DNA of 58,578 nucleotides, taken from the IMG/VR virus record IMGVR_UViG_3300026521_000072, positions 1 to 58,578 of that record. One strand, written 5' to 3'. Origin of the DNA: a virus. Every line of letters starts with the position of its first letter. Within the stretch, counting starts at the first letter, position 1. Positions 24,814 through 34,200 of the stretch are shown one piece after another. Position numbers and translations under genes: made by a program. Under the pieces are notes generated by a model. That model saw nothing but the letters and a program-made list of their open reading frames with translations. It was not told the origin of the DNA and searched no databases.

Positions 24814-25503
24814 ATGGCATTATTTTCAACAAAAAGAGACGCTGCAGCAGTAGCAGAAACAAGCGGAGGAAACTCTAAGTATATTAACAAACCTGGTATT
24901 TACGACGTAGAAGTATTAGCAGCATTCGTATCACAGAAAGCTGGTAGTGAATCTCTAGTAGTTGACTTCTTTATCGAGAAAGACGAACAACAACAACCAC
25001 TATATGGTAATTTACGTATTACTAATAACGATGGTAAAGAAAACAAAATTGGAGCAGCTACTTTCAACAAACTATTAGTTATTCTTGATGAAGATGAAGC
25101 AGCTGATCCAGAAGAAGCAACACTGCCAATTGGTAAAGACGGTGCGGATAAAGACGTAGCTGTCATCACTAATCTAACTGACTTTTCTATTAAAGTATGG
25201 GTAGCTATTGAGTATGGTAAGTACAACGGTAATATTACCGAAAAGAAAATTATTCGTAATTTTTATCGTGCAGCAGATGGTGCTTCAGCAGAAGAAATTG
25301 TAAATGAAGCAGAACCAGGTAAACAATACACTAAAGACCTTGAATACCTAGAAAATTCTGATAGTAAAGGTTACGTATACAAAGATGGTGTAACAGCTGA
25401 AGAAGTACAGCAATGGATTGCAGATGGTCGTCCTAAAGGAAGTGCAGGTTCTACAGCTACAGCGTCAAAACCAAATTTTACAAAACGTAGATTCGGTAAA
25501 TAG
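24814..25503 (+). CDS. Single-stranded DNA-binding protein, 229 aa (N4 gp45-like)
   Basis: The sequence GIYDVEVLAAFVSQKAGSESL then VVDFFIEKDEQ resembles phage single-strand binding proteins of the DUF669 type, with a Ser/Ala/Thr-rich linker and a basic C-terminus TKRRFGK. Size is near that of N4 SSB (about 265 aa). In N4 the SSB also activates host RNA polymerase at late promoters, which fits the sigma70-like boxes seen upstream of late genes here. A good ribosome binding site AAAGGAATTTAAAC precedes ATG 24814. Confidence 0.7.
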   Translation: MALFSTKRDAAAVAETSGGNSKYINKPGIYDVEVLAAFVSQKAGSESLVVDFFIEKDEQQQPLYGNLRITNNDGKENKIGAATFNKLLVILDEDEAADPEEATLPIGKDGADKDVAVITNLTDFSIKVWVAIEYGKYNGNITEKKIIRNFYRAADGASAEEIVNEAEPGKQYTKDLEYLENSDSKGYVYKDGVTAEEVQQWIADGRPKGSAGSTATASKPNFTKRRFGK

Positions 25504-25519
25504 TTTTTATTTATACTTA

Positions 25520-25672
25520 AGTGCTCTATTCATCTTCATCAGAGCACTATAATCAAACTGTTAAGATGCGATAGTTTAGCCTCACTAGCGTTAATACAAA
25601 CGAGGTTTTTACAAACGACGTACCTATCTGTATAAAGACAGCTAAAGCAGCAATACATGACGTACGTCTTTT
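25520..25672 (+). promoter_or_regulatory. Structured intergenic region with two terminator-like hairpins
   Basis: AGTGCTCT/AGAGCACT (25520-25527 with 25541-25548) forms an 8-bp stem just after the SSB stop. Further on GACGTAC (25617-25623) pairs exactly with GTACGTC (25662-25668) and TTTT follows. CCTC/GAGG (25580/25602) before TTTTT is a third, weak hairpin. The 25504-25694 stretch has no gene; it probably ends SSB transcription and forms the leader of the histone-like and nrd genes. Confidence 0.45.
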
Positions 25673-25694
25673 AATAAACATAAAAGGAAATTAA

Positions 25695-25871
25695 ATGGAA
25701 ACATTAAAAGAATATAAACAACTAATTGAAAAAGTACTAGAGGAGATTGAAGCATACGAGAATAAGCCTACAAAAGCATGTTCACTTCGTATTCGTAAAT
25801 TATCTAATCAAATCGGTAAAGATGGTGTACAATTACGTGCAACATTAGTTCAAGCTGATAAGGCTTCTTAA
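25695..25871 (+). CDS. Histone H1-like small protein, 58 aa
   Basis: The peptide (EKVLEEIEAYENKPTKACSL then RIRKLSNQIGKDGVQLRATL, ending VQADKAS) resembles the short helical N-terminal domain of chlamydial Hc1-type proteins, where KPTKA and RIRK recur. It lacks a long lysine/alanine tail. Good ribosome binding site (AAAAGGAAATTAA). Its TAA overlaps the nrdA ATG (TAATG), so expression is coupled to nucleotide reduction. Assignment is by resemblance only. Confidence 0.5.
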   Translation: METLKEYKQLIEKVLEEIEAYENKPTKACSLRIRKLSNQIGKDGVQLRATLVQADKAS

Positions 25872-28111
25872 TGCAAAACATAACGGTTACAAAGGCTAAC
25901 GGCTCTACGGAACCGTTAGATATATCGAAAATCCATGCACATCTAACATCAGCTGCAGAAGGTAAGTATGACCATCTAATTAGTTCAATCGAACTAGCAG
26001 CTAAGTTACATTTTTATGATAAAATCCCTACTTCATACATTAATGATGTGATTATTAAAACAGCTAAAGATATGGCAACTATAAGAGATATAGGGTATGA
26101 TGTTATTGCTAAAAACCTTATGATATATAAAATCTACAAACAAGTAGGTAACTCTTCTACTCCTAGCAGTTTACTAGAAATCTTAACAGAAGGCTGTAAT
26201 AAAGGAGTTTATTCACCGGCATTACTTAATTCTTTCACTTTAGATGAACTTAATAAACTTGATAATGAGATAGACTATACTCGTGATTTTAATTTCACTT
26301 CTGCTGGTATTGAGTTCTTACAGTTACGCTATATGAAACAATTTAATAGTAAACTAATCGAACTACCACAACATATGTTTATGCTTATAGCTATGGATAT
26401 ATTTCGTGATTATCATAAAAATCGTATACATTATATCAAATTAATGTATCACAAATTATCAACTTTTGAAATTACACTACCTTCACCAGAAATGGACGCA
26501 CTACGTACAGTATCAACTGACTATGCATCATGTGTATTGATAAAGACAGGAGATTCACTTGATTCATGGGTAGAAGCTTCTAAATCATTAGTTTTACATA
26601 CAGCAGCATCTGCAGGTATAGGTAACGACATATCAGCTATAGCATCTATTGGTGACTTAGTTAAGAAGGGTTCTATTACACATGGAGGTAAAATACCTGT
26701 GTTAAAGTCTATTGATGCAGATATTCAAAAAGCAGTACAAAACGGTAGACGTGGTTCTGCAACACCTTTCATCAATTTCTTTGACCCAGAAATAATAACT
26801 ATATTAGCTATTAAATCACCCCGTACATCTATAGAAAAACGTATTAATGACCTTTCTTATGGTATAAAATTACGTGAATTAGTATATGAACGTGCAGCAA
26901 ATGATGATGTGATTACATTATTTTCTACTCGTGATTCTTTAGAACTTTATGAAATATTTCATTCAGGTACGGCAGAAGAATTTAGCACATTATATAAACA
27001 ATGTGAAGAACAATTTCCATCAAATCAACGTATTTCAGCAAAGAAACTTATAGAATTACTGAATACAGAAATGTTTGAAAATAGTGCTTATTATGTACTA
27101 AATATAGATGAAGTAAATGCTAACTCACCTTATACAGAAACAATATATCAATCAAATATCTGTATGGAGGAAGTATCACCTACTAAAGATCTATCTTGTA
27201 AACGTACACATGAACCTGATATAGCTATTTGTGTACTAGGTAACGTAAATCAAGGTAAAGTATCGATAGATAAGTTACCTGAAACTGTAGATATATTACT
27301 GCGTGCACAAACACATATTATGACACGACAAAAACACCCTACTACTCAAGCACAAGCTTATGTAGAACAGTATAGAAGTGTAGGTTTAGGTTTTTCTAAC
27401 CATGCTTATTGGTTAGCTAAACAAAATCTTAAATACGGTGCTAAAGAAGCTCTTGAACTACATGATGAGTGGATGGAGTATTTTCAGTACTACTTAATAA
27501 AGTCATCTACTGACATTGCTGAAGAAACATCACCAGCACCTAGATTTTTCACACATTCAACATACGCTAAGGGTGTTATGCCTATAAACCGTTATAATAA
27601 ACATGTAGACGAATTAGTTCCATTTAAAATTAGACTAGATTGGGAAAGTTTAAAACATCGTGTACAAACAGTAGGTATGGCTAACGTAGCTTTATCAATG
27701 GTACCTCCAGCTGAATCTTCAGCAGGACCTTCTAACCAAACTAACGGATTAGAACCTGTTAAAGATTTCATTACATTTAAAGAAAATAAAACATCTGTAA
27801 TGAAACAGTTTGCTCCAGAAGTGAATAAGCTAGCTCATAGATATGAATTAGCTTACGAAACTAAAGATATGACTAAACGTTATTTAATGCATGTAGCAGT
27901 AACACAAAAATGGATTGATAAATCAATTAGTACAAATAGATTTTACAATCCTGAGCTGTTTAAAAACTCTAAGGTACCTCTTAAATTATTAATTGAAGAT
28001 ATGTATTTTGCTAAATATTATGGAGTAAAGTCTTTATACTACACTAATACTAGAGTACCAGATGTAGAAGATCAAAAACAACAATGTGAAGGAGGCGGCT
28101 GTGAAGTATAG
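25871..28111 (+). CDS. nrdA: Ribonucleoside-diphosphate reductase class Ia, alpha subunit
   Basis: Large subunit that reduces NDPs to dNDPs. An ATP-cone is visible at the N-terminus (VTKANGSTEPLDISKIHAHL). Active-site cysteines are in YASCVLI, NICMEE and IAICVLG; the radical-transfer tyrosine pair is in KSLYYTNTR; the C-terminus ends CEGGGCEV, the swinging thiol pair. At 746 aa it matches the E. coli enzyme (761 aa). Next to nrdB, as in many N4-like and T4-like phages. Confidence 0.95.
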   Translation: MQNITVTKANGSTEPLDISKIHAHLTSAAEGKYDHLISSIELAAKLHFYDKIPTSYINDVIIKTAKDMATIRDIGYDVIAKNLMIYKIYKQVGNSSTPSSLLEILTEGCNKGVYSPALLNSFTLDELNKLDNEIDYTRDFNFTSAGIEFLQLRYMKQFNSKLIELPQHMFMLIAMDIFRDYHKNRIHYIKLMYHKLSTFEITLPSPEMDALRTVSTDYASCVLIKTGDSLDSWVEASKSLVLHTAASAGIGNDISAIASIGDLVKKGSITHGGKIPVLKSIDADIQKAVQNGRRGSATPFINFFDPEIITILAIKSPRTSIEKRINDLSYGIKLRELVYERAANDDVITLFSTRDSLELYEIFHSGTAEEFSTLYKQCEEQFPSNQRISAKKLIELLNTEMFENSAYYVLNIDEVNANSPYTETIYQSNICMEEVSPTKDLSCKRTHEPDIAICVLGNVNQGKVSIDKLPETVDILLRAQTHIMTRQKHPTTQAQAYVEQYRSVGLGFSNHAYWLAKQNLKYGAKEALELHDEWMEYFQYYLIKSSTDIAEETSPAPRFFTHSTYAKGVMPINRYNKHVDELVPFKIRLDWESLKHRVQTVGMANVALSMVPPAESSAGPSNQTNGLEPVKDFITFKENKTSVMKQFAPEVNKLAHRYELAYETKDMTKRYLMHVAVTQKWIDKSISTNRFYNPELFKNSKVPLKLLIEDMYFAKYYGVKSLYYTNTRVPDVEDQKQQCEGGGCEV

Positions 28112-29204
28112 TACATTTTCAACCGAAAATATTGAGTTTACAAATGAGCCATTATTCTTAGGTAAAGGGAGAAATGTAGCTAGATTGGATTTACCTATTG
28201 AGCAAGAAATACAAAAGCGTACAGATAAGGCGTTAGGACTTATGTGGTTTAAAACTGACTTCTCTTACAAAAAAGATGGTGAAGATTACGCAGTAATGGC
28301 ACAACCACTTAAAACACTATTTGATAAAAACCTTAAATTTCAAACAGTAGGAGATAGCGTAGCAGCTAGGTCTGTAAGTGAAGTATTTGGCCCTATAACT
28401 ACCAACCCTCAATTAGAGGAATGGTGGTTTCAGCATGCTTTTTATGAAGGAGTTATTCATTCACCTACATATGCAGAAATCCTTAAAAGTTTACCAGTAG
28501 ATGCTAAAGAAGTATTCGATGATATTATTATAAATGACCATATTATTGAACGTGGATTAGCAATAGCTAACGTATTTGATGATACTATAGCATGGAATAG
28601 TAAAATGGTGCTACAAACTTCAGATTATGATGAGTACAGTCATATGAAATCAATCGCACTTTCACTGTATGCTTTAAACATTCTTGAAGCTGTGTTCTTT
28701 AAATCTTCATTTGTAACTACTTTTGCATTCGCTGAAAACCATATAATGGAAAGCTCAGCTAAAGCTATTACTAAAATTTCTATGGATGAAATTATGCATT
28801 ATCAGATGACAGTGTATGTAATTAAACGTCTTAAAACTGATACTGAGTGGGCAGCAGCATTTGCAGAAGTAGAAGACCAAGCAGTAGCTATGTATCAACA
28901 AGCATATAACACAGATTTAGAGTGGATTGATTATTGTTATTCTGAGAATGAACATGTACCGTTATTAGGTGTAAGTAATTCTATTCTTAAACAGTATGTA
29001 CAATATAATATGTATAATGTAATGACAAATGTTAAATTACCTCATATAGTAAAACGTACTAAAAATCCTTGTATTTGGGTTGATAAGTACTCTAATTTAT
29101 CTAATGTACAAGTAGCTATGAAAGAGACAGATAGTGCTAACTACTTATTAGGTAAATTAGATACAGAAGCTTCTAATGAAGACTATAGAAAGTTTTTATT
29201 ATGA
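28101..29204 (+). CDS. nrdB: Ribonucleoside-diphosphate reductase class Ia, beta subunit
   Basis: Diiron/tyrosyl radical subunit. Ligands are visible: D in GDSVAARS, E and H in FYEGVIHSPTY with the radical Tyr at its end, E in LNILEAVFF, and E and H in FAENHIMESS...DEIMHY. I start at GTG 28101, which follows AGGAGG by 5 nt and gives VKYSTFST, matching the E. coli start MAYTTFSQ; a GTG at 28086 is also in frame but worse placed. The gene overlaps the end of nrdA by 11 nt. Confidence 0.95.
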   Translation: MKYSTFSTENIEFTNEPLFLGKGRNVARLDLPIEQEIQKRTDKALGLMWFKTDFSYKKDGEDYAVMAQPLKTLFDKNLKFQTVGDSVAARSVSEVFGPITTNPQLEEWWFQHAFYEGVIHSPTYAEILKSLPVDAKEVFDDIIINDHIIERGLAIANVFDDTIAWNSKMVLQTSDYDEYSHMKSIALSLYALNILEAVFFKSSFVTTFAFAENHIMESSAKAITKISMDEIMHYQMTVYVIKRLKTDTEWAAAFAEVEDQAVAMYQQAYNTDLEWIDYCYSENEHVPLLGVSNSILKQYVQYNMYNVMTNVKLPHIVKRTKNPCIWVDKYSNLSNVQVAMKETDSANYLLGKLDTEASNEDYRKFLL

Positions 29205-29413
29205 CGCTTAAACAAACATTACAAACATTACAAACATTAACATTATTAAATGAATGTAAAATACACCCTAAGTACTATAAACAAGTTGAACGTATTATGC
29301 TGCAAGAAGCTACTACGCACAATATAAAAGAAGCATCTGAGCTTCTCAGCACTATTGAATCAAATTTAAATAACTATGAGACTAAGTGTATGTATCATAC
29401 AAAGGACAGTTAA
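29201..29413 (+). CDS. Hypothetical protein, 70 aa
   Basis: Small helical protein with a Leu/Thr/Gln repeat (LKQTLQTLQTLTLLN) at the N-terminus. Starts at the nrdB stop (ATGA) and its own stop overlaps the next ATG. Unknown function. Confidence 0.55.
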   Translation: MTLKQTLQTLQTLTLLNECKIHPKYYKQVERIMLQEATTHNIKEASELLSTIESNLNNYETKCMYHTKDS

Positions 29414-29589
29414 TGACTGAATATGAAATCAGACAGAAGATTGAACAATATCGAGTATCAGATGCTCCAGTACACATTAAAGAGGCTGCTATCCGAGAAC
29501 TAGAGAAGAAATTATCTTCTAGTGTAGAAATAGCTTATAACATGTATTTGGAAGCTCTTCCAGATACATCAGACATAGGAGAAAATTAA
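29413..29589 (+). CDS. Hypothetical protein, 58 aa
   Basis: Starts at ATG 29413 (TAATG overlap, AAAGGACAGTTA site); an in-frame ATG at 29386 lies inside the previous gene. Helical, charged peptide with no family recognised. Confidence 0.5.
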   Translation: MTEYEIRQKIEQYRVSDAPVHIKEAAIRELEKKLSSSVEIAYNMYLEALPDTSDIGEN

Positions 29590-29591
29590 TA

Positions 29592-30056
29592 ATGAAATTT
29601 AAAAAATTTAAACAAAAAGTAAGAGAGTTAGAGAAGTCTTTACCAGAAAACATAACAAACAAATTATCTACTGAAACTCTTAAAGAAGTACCAAAAGATT
29701 ATAGAGTACTCTATATTGTTTCGCTTAAAAAAGTAATAAGTGAACTATCTTTAGAACATAGTGTAACAGAAGATAAATCAGAAACAGATAGAATTTTAGC
29801 TGAACGTGGTGCTAACTACGGTAAGTTTACTAACCATGCTAAGTTATCGCAAACGTTAAAAACAGCATTTGATAATCATGTACGTGAGTACGGACAACCA
29901 GAACTATTTACAAACACGATGAATGAAGCCATTGAGATGGTATTTCATAAATTAGCTCGTATCGCAAATGGAAATCCTACATATAAAGATAACTATGTTG
30001 ACATTATTGGTTATACACAACTAGTTTTAGATGAACTTAACGGTATAGAACGTTAG
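29592..30056 (+). CDS. DUF6378-like phage protein, 154 aa
   Basis: The C-terminal part has ILAERGANYGKFTNHAKLSQ and KLARIANGNPTYKDNYVDII, the conserved frame of the DUF6378 phage family of unknown function. The N-terminal 65 residues are a helical, basic extension. Lies in the same operon as nrdB and the MazG-like gene, so a link to nucleotide metabolism is possible. Confidence 0.6.
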   Translation: MKFKKFKQKVRELEKSLPENITNKLSTETLKEVPKDYRVLYIVSLKKVISELSLEHSVTEDKSETDRILAERGANYGKFTNHAKLSQTLKTAFDNHVREYGQPELFTNTMNEAIEMVFHKLARIANGNPTYKDNYVDIIGYTQLVLDELNGIER

Positions 30057-30057
30057 T

Positions 30058-30267
30058 ATGGACTATCTATCATTACATTTTTTACTATATATTGGTAGAT
30101 GGTTATTATCCGCATTTGTTATGATGTTGCCTTTATACATACTGGTACATTATAAATGCTGTACTAACACTAAATATATGGAATATATTCACTTAGTGTT
30201 AATACAACTTATAGGAGCTTTTATATTCTATAAACTAGATTACTATATTTTTAAAGGAACACATTAA
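30058..30267 (+). CDS. Small membrane protein, 69 aa
   Basis: Two hydrophobic segments (LLSAFVMMLPLYILV and LVLIQLIGAFIFY) are long enough to cross the membrane. Stop overlaps the next ATG (TTAATG). Role unknown; a small rightward membrane protein in this place could affect the host envelope. Confidence 0.55.
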   Translation: MDYLSLHFLLYIGRWLLSAFVMMLPLYILVHYKCCTNTKYMEYIHLVLIQLIGAFIFYKLDYYIFKGTH

Positions 30268-30407
30268 TGCAACGATTTCTTAGTTTACTTGCTATTATTA
30301 TACTAATTACAGCAGCAGCATGTGCAATAACACACCATACAGATTACGCTATACTGGGTATTATCATATACTTAAGTATGTTACAACTAAAATACGAGGA
30401 TAGTTAA
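30267..30407 (+). CDS. Small membrane protein or lipoprotein, 46 aa
   Basis: The start MQRFLSLLAIIILITAAACA has the form of a signal peptide with a lipobox-like ITAAAC, then a second hydrophobic stretch ILGIIIYLSML. It is coupled to the preceding membrane protein (TAATG). Too short for further assignment. Confidence 0.5.
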   Translation: MQRFLSLLAIIILITAAACAITHHTDYAILGIIIYLSMLQLKYEDS

Positions 30408-30438
30408 ATGGACATCCATACAATCACAAAGGAACAAT

Positions 30439-30828
30439 ATGAGTAAACCATTAGTAGATATTATGAATTTAAATCTAGATAGATATGGTAAAAATTTCGA
30501 TTTAGAGAAGTTTAAAAAAACATTTTATGAAGAAGTAGATGAAATGTTTAGAGGTATCGAAAATAACGATATCAATGAAACTATAGATGGGGCAAACGAT
30601 GCTATCGTAGTTCTCGCAGGACTTATAACACAACACGGCTATAATCCTGAATTGACTCTTAAACAAGTAGTTAAAGAGATTAAGTCTAGAGAACAATCAA
30701 AAGAACAACGTAAAAGATGGAAAGAAAACCCTAAATTACAAGATGTAGAAAAGTGGGAAAAAGATAGAACACAAGACCCATCTACACTATATAAAGCAGA
30801 TTTTAGTACATGTAGACTTGGTAACTAA
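30439..30828 (+). CDS. MazG-like NTP pyrophosphohydrolase, 129 aa
   Basis: All-alpha NTP pyrophosphatase pattern: EEVDE at 31-35 and ETIDGANDAI about 15 residues later supply the E-x-x-E and E-x-x-D metal ligands. The enzyme would hydrolyse non-canonical or excess NTPs, or a derived alarmone. It is the last rightward gene before the convergent junction and has a ribosome binding site (AAAGGAACAAT) after a 12-codon leader ORF at 30408. Confidence 0.72.
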   Translation: MSKPLVDIMNLNLDRYGKNFDLEKFKKTFYEEVDEMFRGIENNDINETIDGANDAIVVLAGLITQHGYNPELTLKQVVKEIKSREQSKEQRKRWKENPKLQDVEKWEKDRTQDPSTLYKADFSTCRLGN

Positions 30829-30853
30829 ATACTATACAAGTACATTGAAAAAT

Positions 30854-30880
30854 AAATTTTATTATAGTATAATAAAATTT
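30854..30880 (+). terminator. Perfect 12-bp palindrome with 3-nt loop at the convergent junction
   Basis: AAATTTTATTAT (30854-30865) and ATAATAAAATTT (30869-30880) pair completely around loop AGT. It lies 26 nt after the last rightward stop, so a bidirectional terminator is the simplest reading, though the stem has no G or C. A hairpin with a 3-nt loop and a central purine also recalls N4 early vRNAP promoters, but those are shorter and more GC-rich. Confidence 0.4.
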
Positions 30881-30914
30881 AGTTCCTACACATAATATAA
30901 AGGGTCGGCTGCTT

Positions 30915-31239
30915 TAGTAGAGCGAAGACAACTGTTAGATACTACTAATATCGTGAACAGTGACTGAAGGTAAGTATCACTTCAAACGGTAGAGTGCCAT
31001 AAATATCAAATCTCTACCATTTAATAGAAATAGCCAAGTGTCCAAGGTTTTGTTAGTTCTGAACCAGCGTAGCAAATCAGACTATAGACGAGGGATAATG
31101 CGTCAATAATGGACTATTTCTATATTTACTACATGTACAGTTAACATAATCGGAATGATGTTAATCCTCAAGTACAGGCGAGGTCAAAACTACATTGTCC
31201 AGAATAGTAATATTGGTTCAAATCCCATCTTCTCTACTA
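30915..31239 (+). ncRNA. Candidate structured RNA D, about 325 nt, closed by long-range pairing
   Basis: The ends pair over 12 bp: TAGTAGAG-cg-AAGA (30915-30928) with TCTT-CTCTACTA (31228-31239). Inside are GGTAGAG/CTCTACC (30988/31012), ATAGAAATAGCC with GGaCTATTTCTAT (31024/31111), TGTAC/GTACA (31134/31172) around TTAACAT/ATGTTAA (31141/31158), and a possible pseudoknot of ACTGTT/AACAGT with GATAC/GTATC near the 5' end. The 3' part contains GGTTCAAATCC, like a tRNA or tmRNA T-arm. No known family fits; it fills the gene-free gap between the two convergent operons. Confidence 0.55.
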
Positions 31240-34200
31240 TTAGTACCCATCTATCAAGTGTGTAATCGGTACATCAGCTGCACCACTTATCAAACTTTCA
31301 GTATTATCTAACCAACTAAACGGATTTAATCTCTTACCCCATCTAAATATAATTGAACTATCTAACACATCATTAGGGATATCTAAGTATTTTTTACCTA
31401 AGCTATCCATCACTACTTTAGTAGTATTAGTTTTTAATAGTTTTAGATTAACTCTTTGTATATTAGCAAAATATTTCCAGAACGCTTCTGGCCCCATCTT
31501 ATCTAACCATTGAACTACTTTACTATTTATTACTTTACTGTAGTTTATAAAATTATCAGTAACTTCTCTTAAAGCTTTTTCCTTACTTACTCCATTTTCT
31601 ATAGCATTCCAATAAATAGCAGCTCTAAAGTGGAAATCACTTTCTTGTGTTACATGCAACAATAGCTGTCCTAATGCACTTTTCCTAGTTAAAAACGCAG
31701 TATTTACTACTTCTTTTATAGTCTTATTGTTACCAATTACGCTATCTTCTAACTTCTTTTCTACCCAATTTACAATTTTATTACTATCTTCTTCTAAATT
31801 TATATCTTCAACAATTGTCTGATACAACCCTTCTTCTAATAAAGGTATTAATGGATTATCTTTTATTTCAGCAGCTAAATCAGCTAGTTTTTTACGCACT
31901 TTATCTCGTTCAGCACCTTCAAGCATATCTACTTTACGTTCTAAGTTTCTACGTTTTTTCTCATCTTCTTTCCACTTATCTAAGTTTCGTTTACTTATCA
32001 ATAAATACTTAACTGCTTTATTTATAGGCATACCACTAAACCACAGAAATTTAGCATTACTCACTATATTACCTATTATAGTTCTAGGTAATTTTATAAC
32101 TACCATACTTTTAGCAATAGCTATAATATCTGCAAAGCCTTGTTCAATTAGTCTAACTTTATGTTGAATACTCAGAGGCAGTCTTTTTATAAGCGAAGAG
32201 TTACTAACCATTGCCTGGTTATACCCAAACAATTGTTTCATTAAATCTTTACGTATATATATTTCTCTACGCTCTTTAGGGTTTTTCACACCTTTAGCTA
32301 GATCTTCTTTTTTATTCATCTCAACTATATATGCTCTAGTTTTAGGAGGTAGCAAACCCCATAACTCCTCTCCTTCTGTTTTAGGCATAAATCGTGCAAC
32401 ATCAGCTTCTCCTACTTTACCTTTTAACTCTGCAGTCGTAAGCCTATTTTCAGTAGCATACACTCTTATAAATTCATTATCTAATAACTCTTTAGCTAAA
32501 TTTTCATCTTTGATACTTTTTAAAGTTTCTTTAGTATCTCGTATTATAATATCAATTAACTCCTCATTATTCGTGTCAGTATACACTTGTGTATCTTTTT
32601 GCCCAAAGCTTCTAGCTAATAAGTCTGTACCTCTTTTTTCTAAATCTATATGGGTCTCCATCTCAGATAGAGTAGGCTCATACCTAAAGTCAATTACCCT
32701 CCCATACTCATTATATATAGGGTACATATTATTATAGTTACTATGCTTAGCTGCATGTCTAATTGCTTCACGAATTTTATTGTTTATGCGTTCATTAGAT
32801 AAATGCTCGTTCTCTACTCTTACTTTTTCACTTAATGTCAAACCCTTAATAGTTAATCTTTGCAAACCTATTGCACCATCAACTCTTTTAGTTAACCCCA
32901 CATTGTCATTTACGTACAAACCATACAGCATTTTACCAGTATCTCCACTATCCTTTCTCATAGTACGAATTAGTCTATAACCTAGATTTTCCATTTTATT
33001 ACTAGTAGCTTTATCAAATGGAGCAAATATTAACTCTTTACTATAGTCGGTATTCTCCTTCATTTGTCCTTTAACCATTTCCTGTAACTTACCATTAAGC
33101 TCCCAATCACTTTTAGTAGCTACTTGTACACCTTTACTGTTTACTAAATAGTTTGTAACACCTTCTACATCTAAGTCTATTAGCTCTACCATACGCTCTT
33201 TATACTCAGAGTCTATGTCCTTTAAAGCGTATAATGTAATCAGTCTATCAATCATATTTTCAATCTTAACTACGTTATACTCTGCAACTAACTCTCCTCC
33301 GTCTGGAAACGCTAGGACACTACCAAAGTTTCTAGCGATATTATGAGCATTGCTGCGTAATCCTTTTTTAGTAAGCATGTACTTAGCTACACTTTTAGCA
33401 TTACGTACCATAGCATTACCCAGTACGTAGTTGCCATGTTTAATAGATTTTATACTTTTTTCTAATTTATTTATTTCTTTATCTAGTATATTACTATCTG
33501 TTAAGTATTTTCTTAACACTTTAGCATCGGTACTAACGGCTTGAAAGTCTGTACGCATAATAACTCTGTTTAAAGCGTGGTTGTATTTTAAGTTTTTATT
33601 AGCGTACATGTCTATGTTCTTAAACCCTGTTTGAATATCTCTTAAAGCTCCTTTGAAATGCATATCTCTCATACGGTCTAAATGACTTTTGAATTTCATA
33701 GTTATATCTGTTATCTGTACTAAAGTTTTTCTACCTGCCGTAAAATCCGCTATTAAGTCTTTTAAGAACTCATAGTACTTACCATACATTTTTTTAAGTA
33801 GATAATCTAATTGAATTCTGATTTTTAAGTACTCATCACTGTTATAGTCACCTATAATTGTATAGAGTCTAGTTATAGCTGGAAACATTTTAGCAATATG
33901 CCATGTCTTACCTAGCACACCACTATTACGAGCAAGTTCTGCTTCTTTATTTATGTACGTTAACAGTTTATGGACTCTAGTTAGCTCTGCTTCTTTATAC
34001 TTATGTTTATCTGTTTTATTATCTATAACACTAAAACGCTCTAGTACATTATCCACAACCTCTTTTACCGCTTTATCTACTTCTTTAGATACTTTATCTA
34101 AACCTTCATTAAACTTTTCGTCAATAACTATACCGATGTGTTCTTTAGCTTTATTGCCGTATTTGTTATTAACTTCTCCAAGTGCTATACTTAACCTTAG

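Noticed and set aside
30915-31239. Call as tmRNA or intron-containing tRNA
   Set aside because: Only the T-arm-like GGTTCAAATCC and a pairing end fit. The GGATTCGAC box, tag reading frame, D-arm and anticodon arm, and the group I core motifs are not found.
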